This document shows positions 1-9,596 of a stretch of DNA of 64,000 nucleotides, piece by piece. The translations under genes were made by a program, and so were the position numbers. The number at the start of each line of letters is the position of its first letter. Within the stretch, counting starts at the first letter, position 1. The DNA is from Coffea arabica (taxonomy: Eukaryota; Streptophyta; Magnoliopsida; Gentianales; Rubiaceae), in the NCBI RefSeq assembly GCF_036785885.1, contig NC_092317.1, forward strand, positions 9,364,501-9,428,500. The letters are read 5' to 3'. The notes below the pieces were generated by a model. It saw only the letters and a program-made list of their open reading frames with translations, searched no databases and was not told where the DNA came from.

Positions 1-97
1 CCATAATTCTTCCAAAAAAAAAAGAGAGAAAGAAAAACATAATTCTTCCATTCATATTAAAAAAAAAATCTCCTAGATGTTTTGCTGGTAACAGAGT

Positions 98-169
98 TGC
101 CCCTATGCAGGATCGAACTACAGACCTTCAGTTTACAAGACTGACGCTCTACCACTGAGCTATAGGGGC
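98..169 (-). tRNA. tRNA-Thr (anticodon UGU), copy 1
   Basis: The reverse complement folds into a full cloverleaf: a perfect 7-bp acceptor stem (GCCCCTA/TAGGGGC), D-stem GCTC/GAGC, anticodon stem TCAGT/ACTGA with loop CTTGTAA, and T-stem TGTAG/CTGCA. The discriminator base is A and CCA is not encoded. The internal A box (TAGCTCAGTGG) and B box (GTTCGATCC) are intact. A T-run about 30 nt downstream (59-68) could end Pol III transcription. With copy 5 this is one of the two best copies. Confidence 0.95.
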
Positions 170-435
170 CTCCTGGCTTTTGAGATTCGCTCGTTCTTAA
201 ATCACAAAAATACGAATACACACAAATTAAACACACACAAAAATGGTATCATCATCCCCGTAAATAAACACACACAAATACACACAACATCCTCATTTCT
301 AGACTAATAAAACCTCTAATAAGATAATAACTGCCAACAATTTTCCATCCAAAAAAAAGAGAGAAAGAAAAACATAATTCTTCCATTCATATTAAAAACA
401 AAAAATTCTCCAAGATGTTTTGCTAGTGACAGAGC

Positions 436-507
436 TGCCCCCATGCGGGATTGAACTATAGACCTTCAGTTTACAAGACTGACACTCTACCACTAAGCTA
501 TAGGGGC
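436..507 (-). tRNA. tRNA-Thr (UGU), copy 2, diverged
   Basis: The anticodon loop (CTTGTAA) and its stem are unchanged. The D-stem reads GCTT/GAGT, so two pairs become G-U wobbles. The B box reads TTCAATCC in place of TTCGATCC, hitting a base important for TFIIIC binding and for the T-loop fold. It is probably weakly expressed or a pseudogene. Confidence 0.8.
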
Positions 508-761
508 CTCCTGACTTCTAAGATTCGCTCGTTCTTAAATCACAAAAATACAAATACACACAAATTAAACACACACAAAAATGGTATCGTCATCCCCCTA
601 AAATAAACACACACAACATCCTTATTTTTAGACTAATAAAACCTCTAATAAGATAATAACTGCCAACAATTTTCCATCCAAAAAAAAGAGAGAAAGAAAA
701 ACATAATTCTTCCATTCATATTTAAAAAAAAATTTCCTACATGTTTTGCTGGTAACAGAGT

Positions 762-833
762 TGCCCCCATGCAGGATCGAACTACAGACCTTCAGTTTAC
801 AAGATTGACGTTCTACCACTGAGCTATAGGGGC
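762..833 (-). tRNA. tRNA-Thr (UGU), copy 3
   Basis: Same anticodon and intact A and B boxes. The D-stem has one mismatch (GCTC/GAAC) and the anticodon stem has one A-C mismatch (TCAAT/ACTGA). The acceptor stem has one wobble. It could be transcribed, but the folded product would be less stable than copies 1 and 5. Confidence 0.85.
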
Positions 834-1087
834 CTCCTGGCTTCTAAGATTCGCTGGTTCTTAAATCACAAAAATACAAATACACACAAATTAAACACAC
901 ACAAAAATGGTATCATCATCCCCCTAAAATAAACACACACAACATCCTTATTTTTAGACTAATAAAACCTCTAATAAGATAATAACTGCCAACAATTTTC
1001 CATTCAAAAAAAAGAGAGAAAGAAAAACATAATTCTTCCATTCAAATTTAAAAAAACATTTCCTACATGTTTTGCTGGTAACAGAGT

Positions 1088-1159
1088 TGCCCCCATGTAG
1101 GATCGAACTACAGACCTTCAGTTTACAAGACTGACGTTCTACCACTGAGCTATAGAGGC
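1088..1159 (-). tRNA. tRNA-Thr (UGU), copy 4
   Basis: The anticodon arm is intact. The D-stem shares the GAAC variant with copy 3, suggesting the two are sister units. The acceptor stem (GCCTCTA/TGGGGGC) holds two wobble pairs. The B box is intact. Confidence 0.85.
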
Positions 1160-1421
1160 CTCCTGGCTTCTAAGATTCGCTCATTCTTAAATCACAAAAA
1201 TACAAATACACACAAATTAAACACACACAAAAATGGTATCATCATCCCCTAAAATAAACACACACAAATACACACAACATCCTTATTTCTAGACTAATAA
1301 AACCTCTAATAAGATAATAACTGCCAACAATTTTCCATCCAAAAAAAAGAGAGAAAGAAAAACATAATTCTTCCATTCATATTTAAAAAAAATTTCCTAC
1401 ATATTTAGCTGGTAACAGAGT

Positions 1422-1493
1422 TGCCCCCATGCAGGATCGAACTACAGACCTTCAGTTTACAAGACTGACGCTCTACCACTGAGCTATAGGGGC
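1422..1493 (-). tRNA. tRNA-Thr (UGU), copy 5
   Basis: All stems pair; the only deviation from copy 1 is a single G-U wobble in the acceptor stem. A and B boxes are intact. It lies about 110 bp upstream of the MHF2 start codon, in opposite orientation, so its upstream side faces that gene. Confidence 0.93.
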
Positions 1494-1601
1494 CTCCTGG
1501 CTTCTGAGATTCGCTCATTCTTAAATCACAAAAATACAATAAATTAGCTTTTTTTCTCTCATTAACCCCCCTTTTTTTATTGACGAGACCTGAATCAATC
1601 G

Positions 1602-3278
1602 ATGGAGACCTCTTTTGATAGCGTAAGAATCCCTTTCCCAGTTTCCCTCCATTTTTGTACCTATTTTTTCTTTTGTTTTGCTTTCCCTAAATTCCATGCT
1701 CTTTTTTTTTTTTTTTGGGGGACAATGTCCATATATCTATATGTATGAACAATTGAATTGATTAGTGTCAACGAAATTTAGGATTTAATCGGTGAAATAT
1801 TCAAGCGCATTTGGAGGAGAAGAGCCGCAGGTTCTTTTCTTTTCTTTTTTTGTTGTTTGGTTGTGTGGTTAACAACTTTATTTGCTTATTTATTTGTTCC
1901 CATTCATGCAGAGCGCGAGAGAAATGAAGTTACTGAAGCTCCGGATACCGAGGTTTTCCGAATTCATACTTTTTTCTTTTTTACATTAAAATTTTCATTT
2001 TTCACCTTTTTTGTTTAGTGTTTTTAGTGCCAATTTGGTCATAATACGCATCCAACCTATTTACCAGTTTTTTTTTTTTTTTTTAATGTTTGTCAAAATT
2101 TCGCTTCAATTGTGATTAAATTTTGGAATTTTCTCGAATTCGAGTTAGTTACAACGTTGTTTATTTTTATTTTTAAAATTTTCGCTTCAATTGGGATTAA
2201 ATTCTAGAATTTTCGTGAATTTGAGTTAGTCTATAATTTCTATTGTTGGAACTGTGATGTAATTGCAGGTTGGAGTTGGCACACCTAAGAAAAGTCGGCC
2301 TACTTTGGGTAAATTCTCTGTATGATCTCTGAAGTTGAAGTTCTTCTATTGCTGAACTTTTTTGCTTAAATGTATGAGTTTTATATGCAAATTGCGCAGA
2401 TAATCTAGTGTACATAGCTTTATACTGCATATTGTTGGATATCTGAAAGAACCTTTTGAGTGAACTAGATTCTTGAAGTTTGATGTAGGAGTTTAGGATG
2501 CCTTCACTTATCGAGTGCATTGTGGCATTTACATGGACTAGGATGATAGAAGGATCACATGTGAAGCAATGCAGAAATGTAACAGGAGCAATTTGGGAAT
2601 TTTTGGCCTGCTGAGCCAATTTTGGATGCCTGTGTAGATTTGGATATGGTGGATGCGAGGGGATAGAAAGAATAGGGAGAGGTATGAAATAATGAAGTTT
2701 TAGTCGAAATTAAAGGAACAAAAGCTGTTGGAGTGTGTTTTTACCTTTGTGTTATGTTTCTGTGCAAAAATACATGTTAAAAAAGTGAAATAATTATAAG
2801 GTTCTGGAAATTTAGGCACTATGACAAAAATCAGGGTTGGATCTTCTGCAAAGGTATACATTCTATTTACAACATGGAGGATTTAATTTGTAGAAGTGGT
2901 TTAAAGAATGCTAATATAAAACTGCATGATTAAGGTTCCTTGTCATTTGAAAGCTTTTTGGATGAGCTAATGAGTTACATTTTGGTTAATTATAACGAGT
3001 GATAATCATTTTCTCCTATATGCTCATGTTTGCAGCTAATGCAAAGGCCCTGAAGCTTAGCTCTGAGCTCCTCAGACTCTTTGTCACAGGTATGGTCTTG
3101 TAGTCTATTTGATGCAAAAAGTGTTCTACGAGATGTTGCATTGTCTTGATAACCCTTTTTTCCATCTGAGGTAGAGGCTGTTCAACGAGCTGCTATGATT
3201 GCTGAAGCAGAGGGTGCGAGTACAATAGAAGCAACTCATTTGGAGAGGATACTTCCACAGTTGTTGCTGGACTTTTAG
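1602..3278 (+). CDS. MHF2: MHF2 / CENP-X, histone-fold subunit of the MHF complex
   Basis: MHF2 pairs with MHF1 (CENP-S) to form a DNA-binding histone-fold complex that stimulates FANCM in crossover control and DNA repair and also belongs to the inner kinetochore; it acts in the nucleus. Six exons join in frame: 1602-1622, 1782-1830, 1912-1952, 2269-2308, 3036-3089, 3175-3278, giving 102 residues, close to plant homologues. The C-terminal half carries the family hallmarks: a helix beginning ANAKALKLSSELLRLF, then VQRAAMIAEAEG, then the closing block HLERILPQLLLDF, which nearly matches the human C-terminus. The N-terminus (DLIGEIFKRIWRRR) and the linker with KKSRP are typical of the plant form. 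All introns are GT-AG. The exons are too short to show as single long frames, so the model rests on phase and homology recalled from memory. Confidence 0.9.
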
Positions 3279-5378
3279 CAGATTTTATGGTCTAGGGATT
3301 TGTAATCGTTATTGAAGTAAGCATTTGTTTAAATCATCTAAAAGAAGTTGCACATTCTCTTTTGTTAGTGGTCTTGCAATTGCTAGGTCTTCTATTGGGG
3401 ATTGGTAATCTTAGAACTGATTGGGTGCATTTGGCAGTCCCGTGAGTTATTTGACACTGCAGATTAAGGAAGAAATCTATTTTTTTTGGGAGGGTGGGGG
3501 GTGTTTCAAAGGAAGAGATGTTCTTTGCTATGCGTATATCATGAGAACTGCTAATGTATAAGTTTGGTTTTAGATATACAGGGACTTTGTCCTAACCATT
3601 TTCTGTCTTGTGAAAGTTTGCTATCGCTCTCTGCTGTAGTATTTGCTTGTACTCCCTCTGGCTAGTTGATGAGACATGTCCCTTTTAGTGCAAAGTGATA
3701 AGCTTGGTTGGGCAGCTAGATCATGCAGGACATGATGTTGATAAATTCCCAAATGACAGGCTATGGTGCATTTTTTACACTGTCATTTTGGCTCTCTCCC
3801 GGTTAGAGCTTGGGTTCACCCCTTGGTTTCCCCTACTTAGCAGGTTTTCCCCCTTAAATGGTTATGTGTCATGTGTAGGGATGGAAGATTAGAGTAAATC
3901 AGCAGTTTGAGAGCTGAGAGCCTGGAGTAATGGAATTTTCTTCATCTGGTCACTTGGAGGTTGATTACCATTAAAGTACAATGCTCTAGCTGCCCAAGTT
4001 CAATCAGCACTTATTTTTTGGGTAATAATTCAATCAGCACTTTGAACTAGAATAGATACCTGAAAACATGGAACTTGGGGGGAAAGAATGTGTTTGAAAG
4101 TGTCTACTGTCCTACTGTCCTAAACTTGTACTAGTGTTTTAGCCCCGCGCAGCCCATGGAGTGCCCAGAATCCCACTTTATAATAAGGAATTCTGGTGGA
4201 TGGTTATTATCATTACTTTGATTACAAAAGGAAAAGAAATATCTACAAGCATTTGAGTACATACTAGTGTTGAAAGCACAATTCTGCATCTCTAATGAAA
4301 CAGACACATTTAAATCTATTGTTTGGGAAAAATTTGACAAAGGCAGACTTCAGAATAAGATTAGTGCTATCTCGTTCTCAAGGTAAATAAGGAATTTAAA
4401 TGCTGTTTTATAGGTGATCGAAGTCGAAATCGAGGTCCAAGCAATAGAACAATATGGTGCATGGTAAATTGAGATCCAAGAGCAATATGGTCTATGGTAT
4501 TCGCTTGTCCTTCTGACTTTTGTCCACTGCCAACCCCAACTGCAAATTCAGATGATGAATTTTGGCTGCATAGCCTACCAAATACGTTCAAGGATGCATC
4601 TCCCATGATAAAAGTTGCATCCTGCTCCCTACTAGATGCCAAAATTTAAGGAATTTTCCCTAAACAAAAAATTGTCTGACTTTTGTAGCAATGTGTTGCA
4701 GTTGCCTCTTAAATTTGTGCAAGTCCAACGATCCAAGTTTTGATTCTTGCCCAATAACTATTGACAGATACAAATACACAAACACTTGGTAAGAAATGAA
4801 TTCAACAGTTGTTGCTACCTCCGAAAGGAGTTTGATAATGCTCGATTCTAGATTAGTTGGGGCTAATACAGTCACTGGACATTTGAGTTTTGCACAAAAA
4901 AATATAATTATCTAGGGCGGTTTGATGTAAACATTATTTGTCACTATTTGAATTTCCATTTTTACCTTTATAGAAACTATTTTTATTTTAACTACTTAAA
5001 GACATTTTATGGCAACATGACTAATCCTAAGCATTATAATTACTAATATAACAATCATTATGTAAAAGAAATTTAAGAGATTAGAATTTACTTTAGCAAT
5101 GAAAAATTCATATGAAATTTATTTATCATAAATCTTACGCATTTTTCTATTACAGACACATTGAGTGTGAGAAAAGCACTAGTAATTTATAAAATCTTAG
5201 AACTGATATATTTGAATATTCTACAATCGAGCAAGGGGCTACAATTAATCCAGATACATGGAGACCCACAAAAAGAAGTCAAGTGTTTGTTTTGGTTTTG
5301 TTCTTCCTTATATTTACTTATTTATAAATGTTGGATTTGTTGTGCACTAATTATTAATTAATTAGGCAACAAATTAAT
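3279..5378. other. Intergenic, no gene recognised
   Basis: Contains the MHF2 3' untranslated region and about 2 kb without a recognisable gene. Minus-strand open stretches at 4131-4340, 4367-4642 and 4660-4875 follow one another, but their translations match no family I recognise and no splice model joins them convincingly. They may be a decayed gene or chance. 4880-5160 is very AT-rich. Confidence 0.5.
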
Positions 5379-6515
5379 CTAAAGAATTAATCCAGATCCT
5401 TCAAACTTGGTTGAAGTGATCTGATCAAGCTGTAGTGCCATTTCATTTGTGAGATGATTTTTCCAGTCTCCAACCTCAGCTTTCGGGATAAAGTGTTGAT
5501 TTTCAATCATCATCCATTTTCCAGTCTTGTTCACCTCCAAATTGCGCAAACTATCAAAGCTACAAAGCCTCAAAATCTCATCAATCAATCCAGATGTCTC
5601 TTCCTCGGGAGAGATAGGACACCCAATGAACTCAGCTATGCGCTTCAGATAAAGGGCTGGTTCTTCTTTCACGTCTTCATATTTTACAAATAGTACCTTG
5701 TGGGGTTTCTTTCCAGTAATCCAAAATATGATCCCAAACTGGTCCACGAACGCTCACTCCCCTACAGAATTTGTCGAACGTATCCTCCTCAAGTGAATCT
5801 TCAGCTCCTCGCATCTTGCTGGTGAACTTCCAATACGAAGCAAACATGTCCTTGATGCTTCTGCACAAATAAACAATCTTGCACCCTGATTTCAGCACTG
5901 ACTTGGGTAGTAACACGAGCGGGGAATGTGTCGAAAGCAGCCTATTTGAGGAAGGTGTATAATGTTGATCTGCAATCAGCTGATCATCAGCAGCATGTGT
6001 TGAATATTCAATGAAGGGTACCGGCGTATGAGGATCATGGTTCAAAGACTCGGCCGAGTCGTCACTGGAACGTGCTTCCCGATTCGATACTGGGATGAGA
6101 TGACTCCGACATAATGAATCGCCGAGAACTCGGCCGAGTCGTCCTAAATCATTCTAAGTCAGCTCGAATGTTTATTAATTTTGCTAATTTTTAATTATTT
6201 TTTATCATATTTTTTTTACAATTTTTAGAATATTAAATATTTCAAAAATTTGCATCTCGCCGAGACCGCGACCGATATGACGAAACCGTGATGAGGATTT
6301 GAAGTGAGTAAAGGATGGCTTTGGTTGATAGGATAATTTTTTCGGTTGATTAAGGCGAACATGAGAGCCTTGAGCCAAGCAGTGCCTGATTTGGGAATTG
6401 AGATTAGCAGGACATCACTACTTTGAGACTGAAACTGCCTCTATAATGCAATGAGCCCCTCCAACATACCTATCATCCAGGAGCCAGAAACCCCTGAATC
6501 CTTACAATGAGAAGA
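5379..6515 (-). pseudogene. Cytosolic sulfotransferase (SOT) pseudogene
   Basis: Family members transfer sulfate from PAPS to small molecules such as flavonols, brassinosteroids or glucosinolate precursors. Read on the minus strand, 6292-6515 gives the N-terminal part with the PAPS 5'-phosphate loop IPKSGTAWLKAL (usual form PKSGTTW). After an inserted MITE, 6035-5379 gives the 3'-phosphate site YLCRSIKDMFASYWKF, the block GVSVRGPVWDHILDYW, VLFVKYEDVKEEP and the C-terminal GDWKNHLTNEMA. An in-frame TAG lies at 6441-6443. A one-base frame change near 5700-5712 separates DYWK from the KVLF block. The region upstream of GFW at about 6500 is also disrupted. SOT genes are usually intronless, so this may once have been a full single-exon gene of about 330 codons. 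Confidence 0.9.
6036..6290. mobile_element. hAT-like MITE (255 bp) inside the SOT pseudogene
   Basis: The element is flanked by an exact 8-bp direct repeat, atgaggat (6028-6035 and 6291-6298), the duplication size of hAT elements. Its ends form short imperfect inverted repeats (CATGGTTC at the left, CACGGTTT read inward from the right). The palindrome ACTCGGCCGAGT occurs twice near the left end (6047-6058 and 6129-6140), and a related CTCGGC motif lies near the right end. It has no coding capacity. It interrupts the sulfotransferase reading just after LLTSNPH, which fixes its boundaries well. Confidence 0.82.
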
Positions 6516-7538
6516 TCACCAGACTGATGATTTAGAAATTCTTTTACTTTTTTCCTCTTGGAAAAATAAAACTTATATCTACCTCTCACATCTATATCCA
6601 CATGATTCACATCATCAAACTGATACGATATGGTTTGGAATTAATGGAACCAAAGATTCGGGGTGAGGGGGAGGTGGCGTTGAGCAAGAAACTGAATATT
6701 GGAGAGTTGACCATAACAATAAACTAGTGTCATCCTGAATAGACCAAAGCCAAGGATTAATGGTGGTTGGGGTTGGGAAGGTTGAACAAGAAATATCAAT
6801 GTTCTGAATCAACCAAGACTTGCAGGGTTTCTGACGGAGCATTAAAAAAGAAAATGTGCAACAGGAGGCCTTGAGCACTTGCCACCCATCAGCACAGCTT
6901 TTTAATCAAACAGAAAATAGATTCCAAGTTATTAGGAGGACGTCAATATTGGTGCATTTCACATAGACTACTTTGAAATTATTTAGTGGTTATTTTGATT
7001 AAAGCAAGCAGACAAGTTTTACAATTTTTTAAGGCTAAAAAAAAAGTCACTAGTGTTTATAATTGCTTTCATAATTTCTTACAGAAGCAATTTATGAGAC
7101 CTCTCTAAGCCAAGGAAACTTTCATGCAACCTTCCCTTGAATATGCGTAGGTAAAACGTATTTACTCTAATAGCATTTGGTAGAATCAATTCACACTTCA
7201 TACGTAGTTATCATCATAATTTTTACAATTTTAGCATAATTAGTGTACTTTATAGGTAAAAATACTCACAAATTGGAAAGACCAAAAGTAGATCATAAAA
7301 TAATGAAATTGAATTAGGTCAGATTTTTAAAAGAGAAATTTATTGAAATTACCGAATTCAATCAACTGAATTAGTGACTTTGAGTTTGATGGTCACCCCT
7401 AATTATAGTTACATAGAGACATTATATAGACATATTATAAATGAAGAGACAAAATTCATATTGGTGCATATGGTATATATACTCAGATTGTATAAACCAA
7501 TGGAAGGCGTCTAAATGCTTTAGAGAAACTACTTAACA
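6516..7538. other. Intergenic, no gene recognised
   Basis: Former upstream region of the sulfotransferase gene (its 5' side, since that gene is on the minus strand). Open frames here are short and resemble nothing known. The last 13 bp (7526-7538) are the left target duplication of the following retroposon. Confidence 0.5.
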
Positions 7539-7680
7539 GGTGACCCGTTCTGTCACCAATTGGCTGAATCGGGTTGCTTTGTGGGTCCCCCTTAAATTGT
7601 CCTTTGAGCCGTTCTTTGATAACTCCCTGATTGTTAATTTAACTGTGTGCGTGAGTTCTTGCCGTCCTGTGAGAAAAAAA
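7539..7680 (+). mobile_element. SINE-like retroposon, 142 bp
   Basis: A 13-bp direct repeat, aaactacttaaca, lies on both sides (7526-7538 and 7681-7693). The insert starts GGTGACCCG and ends in an A-run next to the right repeat. Target duplication plus 3' poly(A) is the signature of LINE-assisted retroposition, so the transcribed strand is the plus strand. A weak A-box-like motif, TGGCTGAATCGG, sits near 7561, but I see no clear B box. The parent RNA is not identified, so it may be a SINE, a truncated one or a retroposed small RNA. Confidence 0.7.
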
Positions 7681-7693
7681 AAACTACTTAACA

Positions 7694-9596
7694 AAGTCAT
7701 GATTTCATGGAACAACTATATTAGTGGATTTGCCTTAAAATCCTACAAAACTCTTCCATACATTTGGTTCGTGAACTTCTTTTTTCTATAATTGTAGCCT
7801 TCTTTTCTTTTCTCTTATTATAGCAAAACAAGTTTGTCAAGCGTTTGTAGCTTATAAATTAAAATTAATATGGTTTTGTGTGAGGTATGAGCTAAACGAG
7901 GGATTTTACTATCACTCATGTGTTAAGTGATGCTAAACTATTACTTAGTTGTTCAAAGATGAGGGATCGAATTTATCAAGGTTGATGGACTAAATCGGAA
8001 CATATAAAAAAGATTAGGGGCCAAATGTGTTAAAATTGAAACACAAAGAACCAATGCCAAATCAGTTCCCAAAAAAAAAAAAAAAGTAAAGAATGATAAT
8101 TGTAGAAACCTCCCTTGAAGTTGCTGATACATATAGATAGTGCATTCGAGGTTTGAAATATTACACATACCTCCACCATTTTTACCGTTGAGTAGCAAAA
8201 CCTCAAGAAATGACTAACGTTAGCCAAAATTTCTTATGAATGCTTAGAATTACTCTCATGAACTTCTCAAAATGATAATTTTTTTTTATATATAACTAAG
8301 TCTATCGCTACTATCACTATTTTGTAATTTGCCACCATGCCTCCATTAAGCATCCTTTTCACCAAATTTAGCTAATCTCTCAAAGTGCACACTTTCTCGT
8401 TATTATCTCGGTGGTTGTCTGTTATAGTCTAATAACAACTTTTAATTTGCAAAATATGTAATTCCAATAATTTCTATCAAAGATAACAAAATAATTAGCT
8501 CTTTTTTTCTTCACTTATTCTATTCTTCTTTTTATAGAACTCTCTTTTCTTCTCTTCCTCTCCCATGTCTTTCATCCCTAGCATTAAGCAAATTTGAAAA
8601 CAAAACACTCTTTTGAACTATATTCTTAATTGGCTTTGTGGGTAATTGATCTACTAACATGTAATCCATATTGGGGATGAAAGAGAAGGGAATTAAGAAA
8701 GAAGGTGAAGTAATTAGGTGAAGGTGATCCATAAAGATTGGTCAAGGAGATACAATGGGAGAGTTTGGATACCATATTATTTTAAAAATTTATTTGATTA
8801 CATCATGAAAGTATTTTCCAAACACTTGTTTTAATCTTTCAACCATCTTTTCATGTCACGTACATTATATCATAAAAATTATTACAATGTTATTGTAAAA
8901 AATTTCTCCAAGTAATCCTCTATCTATCTAAATATACTCAATACTTTTTTGGATGAATGCTCAAGAGTAAAGACAGAATGAGAGTTGATTGAATAGTTAT
9001 TGGGTGTAAAAAAGTTTGGGGAGAGGACTAATGGCATGAACTCTATGGATAAAAATTACTACACTGTTATTGTAAAAAATTTCTCCAAATAATCCTCTAT
9101 CTATCTAAATATACTTAACACTTTTTTGGATGAATGTTTAAGAGTAAAGACAGGATGAGAATTGATTGACTATCTATTGGGTGTAAAAGAGTTCGGGGAG
9201 AGGACTAGTGGCATGAACTCTACGGATAAGATTATAGGGAAGGGTTTTCAGGATATGTTGTTTAGATGAAGAAGGTTGGTAGTTATCTTAGTTTGTTTGC
9301 TAGGATATTGCTTCCATGCAATCATGGGAGGTAGGCGTAATCTTTTAAGCTTTAAAGGTACCATCTACAATTGTTGAGAACCTCAGGGAGGATTCTGAAA
9401 TTATCAGAAAACACAAAAGGCAGAATAACTTTCAGTTCCCCCACTGGGTTTAGACGGGTTTTTCCCAACCATCTCCTCTTATTTGGATGAATTCTCAGTG
9501 GAAAATGGATTCCCTTTAGACGGGTCTTTCCTCTTCAATTGTCGAGTCTAAAATCTCCGTCTTTTTATTTCCCAGAAGAAGAAGAAAAACACAAAC
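7694..9596. other. Intergenic, upstream of the INTS7-like gene
   Basis: No gene is recognised. 8760-8930 resembles a worn copy of the same MITE family seen at 25460 (a GTTTGGAT-type end, an ATGTCACGTACATTATATCA core and a trailing TCTCC-AAGTAATC arm). 8873-9227 is a 177-bp tandem duplication. 9450-9590 should hold the promoter and 5' leader of the downstream gene. Confidence 0.45.
8873..9227. repeat. 177-bp tandem duplication
   Basis: The unit starting taaaaattattacaatgtta at 8873 recurs at 9050 with about 90 percent identity by eye. Both units contain a TTTTTTGGATGAATG segment and end in a GGCATGAACTCTA block. It is non-coding, and its left part overlaps the worn MITE. Confidence 0.85.

Larger units (their letters stand above)
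1..1540. repeat. Tandem array of ~326-338 bp units, each with one tRNA-Thr gene
   Basis: About four and a half near-identical units repeat with spacings of 338, 326, 326 and 334 bp, measured between tRNA starts. Each holds a minus-strand tRNA-Thr, an A-rich block that reads as a T-run on the transcribed strand, a purine-rich segment and a CA-rich spacer. The window opens inside a unit, so the array may continue to the left. The whole unit is duplicated, not just the tRNA, which points to unequal crossing-over rather than retroposition. Short open frames inside the units are by-products. Confidence 0.93.

Noticed and set aside
628-1145. Two similar 63-codon minus-strand frames in the first kilobase
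   Set aside because: They lie across the tandem tRNA units; their similarity is explained by the repeat, and they overlap the tRNA genes.
4131-4875. Three successive minus-strand open stretches that might form a gene
   Set aside because: No recognisable domain, no convincing splice signals joining them and no codon pattern that sets them apart; left as intergenic.
7533-7791. Open frames on both strands
   Set aside because: They coincide with the small retroposon and its target duplications; the content is better explained as a non-coding insert.
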